Shown here: positions 11,795-21,831 of the stretch, piece after piece
Layout of the letters: every line of letters starts with the position of its first letter
Position numbering within the stretch: the stretch's first letter is position 1
Assembly: GCA_023935145.1 (NCBI GenBank)
Contig: CM043699.1
Coordinates: 68,364,638-68,428,637, forward strand
Reading direction: 5' to 3'
Source: Bretschneidera sinensis
Lineage: Eukaryota > Streptophyta > Magnoliopsida > Brassicales > Akaniaceae
DNA length: 64,000 nt
Made by a program: the position numbers and the translations under genes
The notes under the pieces: generated by a model
The model's database searches: none
Told to the model about the DNA's origin: nothing
What the model saw: the letters and a program-made list of their open reading frames with translations, nothing else

Positions 11795-13699
11795 TTATTT
11801 TTCCCCAAAACTACGAGTGGCAGCAGCTAGCATAGGAAATGTCTTATTCTCTCCCATATAAGCATACGGTAAGTGCTCTGACAACTGCTTGAATTCCAAG
11901 TTAGGTGCCTGTACAATAGAATGGAAAATAATATTAGTAGGCACATGATGGTCAAATGGATCGGTGTACTTACTTGGATGCTTTGGAAAGGCCTCAAGGA
12001 GGTGCATAGTGTCAATGATGTCATCAGTAACATCCTTGCATTTGGGCTCAATATCCAATCTTGGGACACTATAGATAAGAGCAGTTTCTATTGGATCAAC
12101 GTGATGGACCTGAAAAGTTTCCTCAACAACACTTTGCGTCATGCATACATTAAAACATTTTGTATTATCTGGGGGTAATTTTAATGCATTATACCTTTTG
12201 ATTTTAACCTTCTCACTATTTACCTTCTCCATCTCACTTACCTTAGATATGGATGCTTGTGAAGGCTCATTAGTTTCAATGATCTTACCATTTGTTAGAG
12301 TTGTCACGACATTTAGTTGCTGATGTCCTCTTGGAGTAGGTAGTGGTTGGACTAGAAGTTCACCCAACTTTCTTTCACTCAGCTCCTTAGCCAATTGCCC
12401 CATTTGTTCCTCGAGTCTTTGAATGGATTGCTCATGTTTTGTAGTGGTTTGTCGTTGCTCAATCATGAACTGTTCTTGTGAAGTCATCAATTGCGTCATA
12501 AGACTCTCTAAGTCACTGTTTTTTGATTTTGGTACTGGTTGGGCTGCTGGTTGGAAGTGTCGCTGCTGTCCTTGAAGACTCAAAGTATTTTGAGTGTTGC
12601 TCTATGAGAGGTTGGAGTGGTTCTGCCATCCAGGATTGTAGGTATTTGTATATGTGCTGTTCGGTCCCTCATAATTTGCTTGCTCTTGATCTGTGGTTGA
12701 ATACAGAGGACAAGTATAAGTATTATGATCAAAATGAAAGCATATAGCACATACCTGGTGTTGTGTAGCCTGTGGACTAGGTGAGTTGTTCTGATCAGCC
12801 ATGGCTTTTATGAGCATGTCTAGCTTTTTTTCCATAGCAGCCATCTGATTTGAAGATCTATCATTGAAGCTCACCTCATACATACCCTTGCTTTTAATTC
12901 CTTGTCTACCTTTTGAGGAGAATTGTTGGGTGTGCTCACTTAATGTCTCAAACAGCTCCATGGCTTCTTCACTAGTCTTCTCCATCAGCACACCTCCACA
13001 ACCGAAATCCACTATACCTTGATTTATGCCACTCAAACCTTCATAGAAAGCTAGGACCAGCTCATCTTGAGGTAAGTTATGATGTGAACATTTGAGTAGC
13101 AGCTCATTAAAGTGTCCCCATGCCTTAAAGAAAAAGTCTCCATCCCTCTGTTGGAAGGATTGAATCTCATTCCTCATCTGCCTTGTCTTTTGGGCTGGAA
13201 AAAATTTCCTTAGAAATCTACTGGATAGCTCTTCCCAAGTATGGATGGAATCTGCAGGCAATGAATGATACCACATTTTAGCATTATCTTTTAATGAAAA
13301 ATGGAAAAGAATTAACCTGATTCCCTCTTGATCTAGGCGCCGAATATGCTGGAACTTACAGAGATCACAGAATTCTCGAAGGTGCATGTGTGGATCCTCA
13401 GCAGGTGTACCCCTAAAATGAGTCAAGGCACTGAGTATCTGCGGAGATATGTAATAATTTTCTTCTACCTTAGGTTGATATGCAATGCATGAAGGATGGT
13501 TGAGGTTCTGTGGAATGAAGGATTGTTTCATAGGTCTCGGTTCTGGTGGCAGTTGGTTGTAAAGTTGTTCCATTGGTGCTTCACACTCAAATTCTTCTTC
13601 TTTCTCCTCGAAGTTGTTTCTAGGCCTCTTTTGAATGATCTGCTCACTCTCTATATCAAGTAGAAGGATGGTTGGGTTCCTCACTTGAAGCCCTTACAT
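11795..13699 (-). pseudogene. gag of gag-only element 1 with remnant of pol linker
   Basis: Athila-type Gag of about 630 codons in a single frame. The domains in order are a retrotransposon gag core (about residues 90-240, with WYHSLP and FLRKFFPAQ blocks), a CX2CX4HX4C zinc knuckle CAICFHFDHNTYTC near residue 320, a Q/E-rich segment, and a C-terminal part ending LSEHLPYAYMGENKTF before the stop. That last block corresponds to the linker just ahead of RT in Athila ([14 protein letters not shown] at about 23071-23112), so pol was lost right after it. Two nonsense codons break the frame: TAA at codon 2 (13696-13694, directly after the ATG at 13699) and TAG at 12604-12602, after the zinc knuckle. 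Each is explained by a single C-to-T change. No frameshifts were noticed, as expected for a young copy. Confidence 0.8.
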
Positions 13700-13764
13700 G
13701 AATCAGTAGGAATACCTTAGTGCAGTAGCTTCAGTACTGCTGCTCAGGTAGTCTCTGGACTATT

Positions 13765-13822
13765 TGCGCTCGAGCGCACACTGAACTATGCTCGATCGCA
13801 AAAGGCACTGCGCTCGATCGCA
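13765..13822 (-). promoter_or_regulatory. Extra palindrome array in the leader of gag-only element 1
   Basis: Three more copies of the LTR palindrome (TGCGCTCGAGCGCA, a TGCTCGATCGCA variant, TGCGCTCGATCGCA), here in the untranslated leader between PBS and gag rather than in the LTR. TGCGCTCGAGCGCA is a perfect 14-bp palindrome. The function is unknown. Confidence 0.6.
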
Positions 13823-13993
13823 ATGAGGACAGAAACTCCTCCTCTGCACACTTGAACAGAAAACGAAAAGGAGGAATAAATCTGATTTTTGATAAAAATA
13901 AAAATAAAACATAACAAAATAAAATAGAATAAATTAAAATAATAATAAATAAAAAAACTAACGAAAATAATTCCAAAAAAAAATTTAGCACAA

Positions 13994-14011
13994 TCCCCGG
14001 CAACGGCGCCA
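13994..14011 (-). other. Primer binding site (tRNA-Asp)
   Basis: On the minus strand TGGCGCCGTTGCCGGGGA, the complement of the 3' end of plant tRNA-Asp, used by Athila-type Ty3 elements. It starts 6 bp after the end of the 5' LTR. Confidence 0.9.
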
Positions 14012-14017
14012 AAAACT

Positions 14018-15316
14018 TGTTGTGCGATAATATACCTAAATAAATAGGTGAATGATCGGACTTTTTTTTTCTTGCAAGTGCACAAGGTCAATAGTGTAGT
14101 ATAGTGTGCGAATGTAAGATCATCTCCACAGGGATTGGTAAAGTTCAATTTAGAATTATATTCGCAATATAAAAAGATAGAAATAATAAAAGCGTTGAGA
14201 AATAATAAAGATAAAATACTAAGGATAAAGGCGTAGGGACTTGATATCCACCACTAATTATGCTACCACAATATAACAGTATGCCAATGCTTTATTCATG
14301 CCATGTATACCTACTGGTTGCCAACCTAAGGGCATGGTATCTACTCCTTAAGCTATTGATTTCCCTAAGCAACGAGTTAGGCATGGTATCTACTCTAACT
14401 CTTTTCTTCCTTAAGGGATTCAGCATGGTATCTGCTTGAGTTGTTCCTTAAGAAAACATAAGTACTATGGAAATCGACAACCACATGAGACCTAGGGCAT
14501 GGTATCTACTCCTGGTTTCCCATGTTGATTAACCCGGGTATCCAGATAAGATATCCCTTGTTACTATTGTTAGACCCAGGACTCGGTCATCCAAATTGAT
14601 CTAACTAACAAGTCCATACCACATGCACATATTGATCAGACATATACATATGAGGAATTTAAATAAAAGAAGGTATTAATCAAGTTTAAGCAACACAACA
14701 TAAATATCGCAAGGCACCAATACTAAATTTATTGAGTAAACATAATTAGGGCTTTAACCAAGCCCTACTAAGAATTTAATTACACATAATAAAATAAAAA
14801 GGAAAGAAGAAACCCGAGAGAAGAGTCGTCAATTCCGCTCCACGGTCTCCTTCTCCAAGCTAAAGCAAAAGATAAAAGAATGGATCTAAGAAGTGATCCC
14901 CCCAAGAGGTGATGCCTTTTGTGTGTGATTTACAAGTGTATTTATAGGTCTTTGAGAAGTCCTAAGAGGCTCATGAGTTCTTAAACTTTCCTAAAACACA
15001 AAACTCCTTTATTTCCAAAATAGGGTCATTTCCAAAACAGGGTTCTGCAGTTTACTGTTCACGCCTGTATATGTGCGCTCGATCGCATATATGGTGCGGT
15101 CGATCGCACAGAGGAGTGCGCTCGATCGCAATCTAGCCAGCAGCTGCTCCAGGACTTCCAGATTTCTTCTTTTAAGTGCCAAAAATGCTTCTTTTTCTCC
15201 AAGACCCTATAAAAACGTGTAAAACACAAAAGTGAAGTAAAATAGACTAAAACATATAGATAAAGAACTTAACAAATGTAAATTAAGGAGCTTAAATAAT
15301 ATTTAAGCTCCTATCA
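14018..15316 (-). repeat. 5' LTR of gag-only element 1
   Basis: 1299 bp, the partner of 9614-10915. It carries the same palindrome array (15073-15130) and TATA box (14947-14938, minus). In its own direction it is the promoter LTR for the gag gene. Confidence 0.95.
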
Positions 15317-15321
15317 GTAGG
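15317..15321. repeat. Target site duplication GTAGG, right
   Basis: Matches 9609-9613 exactly and marks the end of gag-only element 1. Confidence 0.95.
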
Positions 15322-15462
15322 ATTAGCAAGTTGGCTAAGGATAGATACTTTGATTCATTGACTTTCGAGTTATACCCAACATGTGAATCTTGCCCCACAT
15401 GAAAAATGACAAAGACTCCATTTAGTGGACATGGAGAAAGAGCTGCTAACTTATTAGGATTG
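15322..15462 (+). pseudogene. copia gag-pre-integrase fragment, continuation of 9613
   Basis: Reads RISKLAKDRYFDSLTFE, then YPTCESC, KMTKTPFSGH and ERAANLLGL, the GAG_pre-integrase/zinc-finger segment ahead of copia integrase. It contains a TGA in place of a codon between the cysteine pair and KMTKTPF. It continues the relic cut at 9613 and is cut again at 15463 by the chromovirus LTR. GATTG (15458-15462) is the probable left target duplication of the chromovirus. Confidence 0.75.
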
Positions 15463-15720
15463 TGTAATACCCATATTTGTAAAGTAAGGGTAGAGAAGTA
15501 CTTTAATAAATATGACATAGAGTTAAAATAATATATATATATATATTTAAAATGCAAAAGTTAAATTTTTATAAAACAAAAAAAAATCTGGCAACAGGTA
15601 GCAACACTTGTTGCCAGGAGAGCAAACCTTGCTACATGTAAGGCAGCAAAGCTACTGAGGTTTCAAAATGAATACCGAGAGTTGCAAAATTTTTTTGGTT
15701 ATATATATATATATATAACA
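15463..15720 (+). repeat. Chromovirus 5' LTR, first part
   Basis: Starts TGTAATACCCATATTTG and matches 48413-48681 closely, including two TA tracts. Copia A interrupts it at 15721, directly after the second TA tract; it resumes at 31141. Confidence 0.9.
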
Positions 15721-16657
15721 CGTTGGAAATCATCTTGACAAGATGCCCAGGTGGTGATCTTCCAAACACCCAAGTCTAGAATGACTTGTAAAAAGAAATG
15801 ATACAGCAAACGAAGCGAAGAAAGAAGACACGCAATTTGTTATCGAGGTTCGGCAATAGCCTACGTCCCCATGAGTTCCTCCGAACTCTTTGCACTAAAT
15901 CAATGGTTCTTTACAATACAGCAACTCTCTCCAAGAAATCTCAAGTTCTTGAAGAAACAAAGAAGAGAACAAGAATGACCTAATCACTTTCTATACTAAT
16001 CTCTCTCTTTACAACCAGCCTCTCTAATGAGTCTCTCTTGTATGTCTGTGTCTTTGCACTCTCACAAAATTCTCTCATTCACACACATGTCTCACAAGTT
16101 ACATCACATTCTTGTTGAGAATGAAGCTAGGTGACCCTTTATATAGTGCACCAACTTCTTGTCCAATCTTGTGTGTCATTCTCCACTCTTAGATCTTGAT
16201 GACCAATCAACTATGGCCCTCCATCAATCCTAAGTGATGATGTGCATTTTAACCTTGCACCCACACACTTAACAAAAGGCTTAACTAAGTTGAGTATGTG
16301 TGCCTCAGTGTGCCTAGCGCCTAGGCACTGAACAAGGGGCGGTGAGGCACTAGGCAAAGCACCATTTTCACCATTTGCTGGGCAGTGCAGCACTGGTGAG
16401 GGAAAGGTGCAGTGCTGCCCTCCACCAGGACTTCCTCTTTGCTGGGCTGTGCGGCACTGGTGAGGGAGAGGTACGGCGCACACTGGTGCTCGCCCCCTCA
16501 TAACTGTGCATACTCTTTTGCCTTGCTGAATAGAGATGTGCACACGCACCCAAAGTGATGCACACACATATGTGCACTCTTTTAACATGATGAAATTAAT
16601 TCTTCTAACCTTGGTTTAAACCTTTAACCATGTTTAAACCTTAGACAAATACCAATA
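15721..16657 (-). repeat. 3' LTR of copia A
   Basis: 937 bp, from CGTTGGAAATCATC to AATACCAATA on plus; the canonical TG..CA ends have each lost a base. It pairs with 30268-31140 but holds one extra GC-rich unit of about 65 bp at roughly 16380-16445. TATA box on minus: CTATATAAAG at 16146-16137. A GC-rich repeat array lies at 16307-16500. Confidence 0.9.
16307..16500 (-). promoter_or_regulatory. GC-rich array upstream of copia A TATA box
   Basis: Imperfect repeats around GCACTGGTGAGGGAGAGG and GCTGGGCAGTGCAGCAC, self-complementary in places (GGCAGTGCAGCACTGG), about 160 bp upstream of the TATA box on the element's strand. The partner LTR carries a shorter version at 30858-30990. An enhancer role is inferred. 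Confidence 0.45.
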
Positions 16658-16672
16658 ATCTCTACCTTTGTC
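16658..16672 (-). other. PPT of copia A
   Basis: On minus, CAAAGGTAGAGAT directly precedes the 3' LTR. The same AAAGGTAGAGAT precedes the copia B 3' LTR at 38750-38761. Confidence 0.75.
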
Positions 16673-16744
16673 TAAGCATTTAAACTCGAACCATTGTGCA
16701 GAGAACTTCAGGATCCAAACTCATCTTGAGTCATCAATCAATCG

Positions 16745-17702
16745 ACTCCATTCCTAAGAAGTCCAAGGCAATGATTGGACCTTCTTAGAGGTAGAACCTT
16801 GGTGCCTAAATCTGTAGGACTTTCCTCAATGGCTGCCTTATCCATGTGCTTTGTCCTCCCATGCAACACTGGATTCCTCTACAAGTGCCACACACTTTGG
16901 TTAACCGAATACACCACCACCTGCTCTTTTAGGACCATCCACTCATCCAACAACCCTTTGCACCACATAGCCTCCTTTATGGCTTCCATAACGGCTATGT
17001 ACTCAGCCTCGGTTGTCAAGAGTGCTACCACCGGCTGCCACTGAGCCTTCAAATACCTCAGCAACCACTTCATCCCAAGCCAATGCTTCTTTCTGGGATT
17101 ACTCACAAATCTGCTAAGAACACCCATTGCCCAAGAAATGTTGGGTCTAGTGCTCACCATCATGCATATGACTGGTCCATCTGCACTACAGTAAGGGACC
17201 TTATCCATTTCCTTTTTCTCCTCATCCATTCCAGGGCATTGTTCACTAAAGAACTTGAAATGACCAGCAAGGGGAATCTTCACTGGTTCCCTTTCCTGAA
17301 TACTTCTCATCTCAAGGATCTTTCGTGTAAGGCTGAGATCTTTCTTCTCGAACTCCTCACTGAGTTGAGATGTAAACCTTTTCATCCTCTTCCTGCTGTT
17401 TTGAACCAATAGTCAATCACATAGATGAGGATACTCACCATCTTCTCCACCTTGTGTCCAGGTGAGAAAGTTTCTGTGAAATCTATGTCTTTTCTTCTTG
17501 TGAACCCCTTCGCCACCAACCTAGCCTTGTTCTGGACTTCATCTCCTGGAGGGTACCATTCTTTGATCTTGTAAGTCCACTTACAATCCATAACTTTTTG
17601 TTTTCCTGGAATGTGCAACAATTCCAAGAAGTTGTTCTCCCTCAAAGAATTCATTTTTTTCTCCATAGCTAGCTTCCATCTTGGTGAATCCTTACATCCC
17701 AT
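16745..17702 (-). pseudogene. copia A reverse transcriptase / RNase H, internally deleted
   Basis: The RT N-terminus is present (WKLAMEKKMNSLRENN, then KARLVAKGFT and FTETFSPG), then the sequence jumps straight to the catalytic-region remnant ILIYVIDY, where the family has Y-V-D-D. The roughly 100 residues normally between are missing, but the frame is kept. Downstream are RT thumb and linker blocks (STRPNISWAMGVLSRF), then RYLK joined directly to ALLTTEAEYIAVMEA, so the first part of RNase H is also gone. A further deletion near 17290 is specific to this copy, as is a frameshift at about 17400. The same two main junctions occur in copia B. The product cannot be an active polymerase. Confidence 0.8.
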
Positions 17703-19054
17703 GGCATCAATGTAAGTCTCTTATTCACTCATCTCTCATTCTGTCCAAGGAGTTGATTCATCCACAACATCCGCAAACCCATATCTTGAAGGTGGTCTAA
17801 CCAGCCTTCCTTCCTGGTCTCTTGTGAGCTGATAGTCCTTCCGACTCCCTGCATCATCCTCTTTCAGTTCAGCCTCCTCATGAGTGCCCTGAGCTTGGCA
17901 TTCATCAATGGGCTCTACCTGGTTTGAACCCTCTTACCTTCCTTGCTCTACCTGAACCGAATTCTCCTTGATGCTATGCTCTATAAATACCGAACTGGTT
18001 TGCTCACTAGCCCCTGCAGGGTTAGTTTTCTCCAAATAGGGAAATAACAATTCATTAAAATTAACATCCCTACTTATTATGAGTCTGAATCCTTCTTTCT
18101 CTAAGGACCACAACTTATACCCCTTAGCCTTTTCTCTATATCCTAGAAACACATATTTTCTAGATCCTGGGCTAAGTTTATCATCCTTTTGTTGTGCATA
18201 TGCAGCACACCCAAAAGTTCTAAGGTTGTCCAATTCAAGAGGTTTTCTACTCCACATCTCCTCGAGAGTCTTATGGTACACAATCCTAGAGGGTGATCTA
18301 TTAACCAAATACGCAGCAGTAGACACCGCTTCCCCCCAAAAACATTTGGGTAATCCGGATCCATCTAACATGCACCTAACCTTTTCCATAAGGGTCTTAT
18401 TCATCCATTTAGCAACTCCATTTTGCTGAGGGGTTTCCACAACCATCCTATGTCTTAGAATCCCATTTAACTTACAAAATTGATCAAGTTCTTGGTTAAA
18501 AATTATTAAGCCATTATCGGTTCTTATCCCTTTAACTACCTTGCCCATTTGAGTCTCCACCAGCTTTTTCCACACCACTAATTTATTCAAAGCATTTGAT
18601 TTATTTCTAACTAAATAAACCCAAATCTTTCATGAATAATCATAAATTAAAGACAGAAAGTAAAAGTTACTTCCCTGTGTTGGTGTCCTTGCTGGTCCTC
18701 AAAGGTCCGCATGAATGTAGTCAAGAATGCCCTTAGACTTGTGCACTCTGGTGTTGAAGCTGACTCGGTGTTGCTTCTCAAGAACACAATACTCGTAGAA
18801 ATCAAGTTTCTCTACTTTGTTTCGACCAAATAGGCCATCCTTGCTGAGAACTTGTAGGCCCTCTTCGCTCATATGTCCCAAGTGAGTGTGCCATAGGGCT
18901 GCCTCATCCATCTCAGCTATCAAGCTTGCTGCTTGATCTTTGATCTCCATGTCTCCGATCATCTCATAGAGACTATCCTTCATTGCTGCTTTGATCACTA
19001 CCAAAGATTCTTTGGCTACCTTGATCTTTCCTCCCTCTATCTTGCATGTGTATC
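17703..19054 (-). pseudogene. copia A integrase with end of gag-pre-integrase
   Basis: Integrase inserts the cDNA into the genome. From 19054 down it reads CKIEGGKIKV, then the zinc-finger segment LWHTHLGHMSEEGLQVL with CVLEKQHRVSF, where the family's FCEHC reads FYEYC so one cysteine is lost, then KSKGILDYIHADL. Core residues remain in the TDNG block (18550 region) and TPQQNGVAKWMNKTL, followed by FGCAAYAQQKDDKLSPGSR and a CVFLGY-like KYVFLGYREKAKGY motif. In-frame stops occur around 18591-18698 and 17934. The domain continues across the Athila insertion from 28864. Confidence 0.8.
19050..19054. repeat. Target site duplication GTATC, left
   Basis: GTATC next to the Athila start; the identical copy is at 28859-28863. 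Confidence 0.95.
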
Positions 19055-20392
19055 TGATGAGAGTCATAAAATGCCTCTCAACAGTGGTTAATTGTTAGCA
19101 TTTTAGGATTGATCTCGGTCTTTATTGTGCTTTTATATGTTAATAACTCTAAAGTAATATTATTGGACCACTGACTTATTTCAGTGTAATTTACAGGTAC
19201 TTTAAGTTTAAAAGAGAAAAAGAAGCGATCGTTGCTTAAAAGACCAAGATCCCATGCTTCTGGAAGGAAAAGATGGACTGCTGCCTGAATTGTGATAGAG
19301 CGCACAAGCAATGCGATCGAGCGCACATCCCACATCGAGCAAGGTACTCTGCAACGCATATGCGATCGAGCGCACAAGCTGCAATCAAGCGCATGTGCGA
19401 TCGATCGCACTCGGGCTGCGATCGAGCGCACCCGGACAGTATCCCACATTAGCTAGATCACACATAGCATTCTGGGAGTTTGCCTATATAAAGACCCACT
19501 CTGCTCAGCTGAAATCATCATTCAATCGGAGCTCATCTGAATACATCAGAGAGTGAATCCAGAGGGCCTTTAGGAGTAATCCAAATGGCCTTTAGGACGA
19601 ATCTGAAAGTATAAATTTGAAGGCAAACTGAGGAATCGCCGAAGCTTTCGCTACCGAGGAGGAGATGATCGTTGAGAGGCCGGAGGCAACTCAAGGAAGC
19701 ATGAGCTCCATGAGCAGCTAGTCTTCAAGCAAGGCGAAGGGATGAATCCCTAGGTGTAGTTGTTTTTATTTCTTTTATTTGATTCAGTTGTAGTTTGGTA
19801 TTATTTTCATTAAATATTGTTACGTTTTATTCTTTAATTTAATTAAGTAGATTTTTATTAGTCCGGTGATTGCATGCTTCTTTTCCATATAAGTTCAGTC
19901 ATGCTTTTCTTATGTGTATCTATTTGGGTGTGATTGAGTCCGGTAGATCTCTTTTATAGATTTGTCCATTGCTGCGGTATTGTCGTTAGATATATCGTCG
20001 TCTTTTGATAATTTATAAGTTAGGTCATGTGTGCATGAAAGCAGAGAATAATTCATAACAATTACATTAGGATTTATAGTTGCACTTTAATTGAATATTT
20101 TCCGATTGCCTGTTTGGGATGTGAAACTTGCAATCAAGAAAAAAAAAAACTGAATCAAGTTAGGATTAGAGCAACGAGCCCAGGGAGGATTCCTGGAACC
20201 TTGTCATTCTTAATTATATTTCAAACCTATTTACACAATTACCCTTTTGCACAATCAAAAAACTCAGATTCATTTAATCTTTTATCATTTGTGTTAAGGT
20301 TAACACCTTCTTTTGTAATTAACTTGTTTCCCTGTGGAATCGACACCCCAAAACTGTACTACAATAACCGCGTTACGTTTTGGGCGTAATCA
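19055..20392 (+). repeat. 5' LTR of Athila
   Basis: 1338 bp, TGATGAGAGTCATAAAATGC to GGGCGTAATCA. It contains the palindrome array (19292-19434) and TATA box CCTATATAAAG (19483-19493). The downstream part carries short repeats of a GGCCTTTAGGA phrase (19564-19595). Compared with the right LTR it has an extra unit of about 25 bp in the array. Confidence 0.95.
19292..19493 (+). promoter_or_regulatory. Athila LTR promoter: palindrome array plus TATA
   Basis: At least six copies of the TGCG(A/C)TCGA(T/G)CGCA family, some decayed, occur in 19292-19434, including the perfect palindrome TGCGATCGATCGCA near 19398. The TATA box CCTATATAAAG follows about 50 bp later at 19483, and CCCACTCTGCTCAGC just after it may hold the start site. 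The right LTR repeats this at 27795-27975 with one unit fewer. Confidence 0.6.
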
Positions 20393-20397
20393 AATTT

Positions 20398-20415
20398 TGG
20401 CGCCGTTGCCAGGGA
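20398..20415 (+). other. Primer binding site (tRNA-Asp)
   Basis: TGGCGCCGTTGCCAGGGA, five bases after the LTR end, matches the complement of tRNA-Asp except for one G-to-A change near its end. Confidence 0.9.
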
Positions 20416-20601
20416 AAATACGCTTAAGTACAAAGAAGTTTGTCAACTTTTGCCATGATGGTAGAAGAGTTGTAAATAGTTTTTCTTTTCAGTAGCTGTA
20501 AAGGCAGTAACTTTGTTCCTTCTTTTAGCCCACTGCATTAATTTATTTTATTTTATTTTGTTATTTCTTTTTATAGGATTTCTAGTATTTTGTGAACTCG
20601 C

Positions 20602-21831
20602 ATGCCCAGATATAGGGACACTTTGGGTAGATTTGCTTGTAGGCCTGTGTTAGAGTCAGAAGGTAACTTTTTAAACCCTTTGTTTGATAGTCCATCTAGT
20701 CCTGAGGAAATGAGTGAACACGAGGATCAACCTAATAGGACCCTTCAGGATTACCTCCACCCTACACGCACAACCACACCATCTTGCATCCTATTTCCAG
20801 CCAACATTCCCCAACTAGATCTTAGGACAGGGATGATACAGTTACTTCCTACATTTTATGGCATAGAAAATGAAAACCCGTATGTGCACATTAGGGAGTT
20901 TAAGGAAGTAGTCGCAACTTTCCATGATCAAGGCGCAACTGCTGATATTGTGCGACTTAAGTTCTTTCCTTTTGCTTTGAAGGATAAAGCTAAGAGTTAG
21001 CTATACTCACTTAGACCATGATCTATTGGGTCGTGGACTGAAATGACTCGAGCCTTCTTTAACAAGTACTTCCCTCAACATAAGACTAATGTGTTGAAAA
21101 GACAAATCTCCACCTTTGCACAAAAGGAAAATGAGACTTTGTACCAGTCTTGGGAGAAGTTTAAAGAGTTGTTAAGTATGTGCCCGCACCATGGGTATGA
21201 AAATTGGCGTTTAGTAAGCTATTTCTATGAGGGTCTTACCTATAGAGAACGCCAATTTGTAGAGATGATGTGCAATGGGGGATTTCTGCAAAAAGACCCT
21301 GATGAGGCTATGGAATACCTCAATGAGCTTGCTGAGAAAACTCATACATGGACTGGACCTAGTGCTACTGAAAGCACGAATAGGTCACGACCTGTAGGAA
21401 ACCCTAGTGGAGGAGGAATATACCATCTTAGGGAAGAGGACAGCCTGAAAGCTAAAGTCGAAATGCTCACTAGAGAGTTTGATGCATTTAAAACTAAGGG
21501 CTCAAAGCAAACACATGTGGCTAATCATACTGAGTCTTTAGAGCCCTGCTTTGTGTGTGGCGGGGTAGATCATCTCGCCAAAGAGTGTCCCACATTTTTT
21601 GATATGAGAGGGGCATATGAGGAACAATGTAATGCCTTAGGCATGTACAAGAATCCTCCTGCAACTTTCTCTAACACTTATAACCTGGGGTGGCAAAATC
21701 ACCCCAACTTCAACTGGAAATCTGAAAACCAGCATATGCAGCCCCCTAGATCATCCCCTGCACCTTATCATGCAACCTCATCTTCTAGGAATTCCTTAGA
21801 AGACACCTTACAGGCCTTTATTGAGGCATAA
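20602..21831 (+). pseudogene. Athila gag
   Basis: Gag begins MPRYRDTLGRFACRPVLE, the same start as in copy E. It includes the gag core (FYGIENENPYVHIREFKEV, YQSWEKFKELLSMCPHHG) and a zinc knuckle CFVCGGVDHLAKEC (CX2CX4HX4C) near 21547-21588. In-frame stops are TAG at 20998-21000 and TGA at 21019-21021, where copy E has tryptophan and arginine, each one transition away. The frame ends with TAA at 21829-21831 after TLQAFIEA. Copy E has the same TAA in the same place, while element D has a glutamine codon there. Confidence 0.85.

Larger units (their letters stand above)
9614..15316 (-). mobile_element. Gag-only Athila-like retrotransposon (TR-GAG type), recent
   Basis: A complete 5.7-kb Ty3-type element on the minus strand: 5' LTR 15316-14018, PBS for tRNA-Asp, gag 13699-11795, a non-coding 3' region, PPT, and 3' LTR 10915-9614, flanked by perfect GTAGG duplications. 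There is no protease, RT, RNase H or integrase; the reading frame ends at the linker that normally precedes RT. The element is therefore non-autonomous and must have used enzymes from a relative. The two LTRs differ by roughly 20 substitutions over 1.3 kb by eye, mostly C/T or G/A, so it is among the youngest insertions here. Confidence 0.9.
5373..15462 (+). mobile_element. Old Ty1/copia element, outermost layer of the nest
   Basis: The visible parts are a 5' LTR (5373-6935), a primer binding site (6938-6950), a long leader, a gag relic (8992 on) and a gag-pre-integrase segment split in two (9590-9613 and 15322-15462) by insertion of the gag-only element at 9614. The two halves read on across that insertion: the WNLKIGHINES part on the left continues with a CESC zinc-finger part on the right. 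The rest of pol is missing, because a chromovirus inserted at 15463 and its far end is not in this window. The copy is full of stops and indels, so it is the oldest layer by both position and decay. Confidence 0.75.

Noticed and set aside
13994..14011. tRNA gene at the PBS sites
   Set aside because: Only the 12-18 bases complementary to the tRNA 3' end are present. No cloverleaf can be drawn around them, and no tRNA or rRNA gene was seen in the window.
15798..15983. Short frame repeated at 30345-30530
   Set aside because: Both lie at the same place in the two LTRs of copia A, so they are alike because the LTRs are alike. No protein resemblance.
16211..16588. Cysteine-rich 125-codon frame on minus, partly repeated at 30686-31071
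   Set aside because: It crosses the GC-rich LTR array; frame and length differ between the two LTRs.
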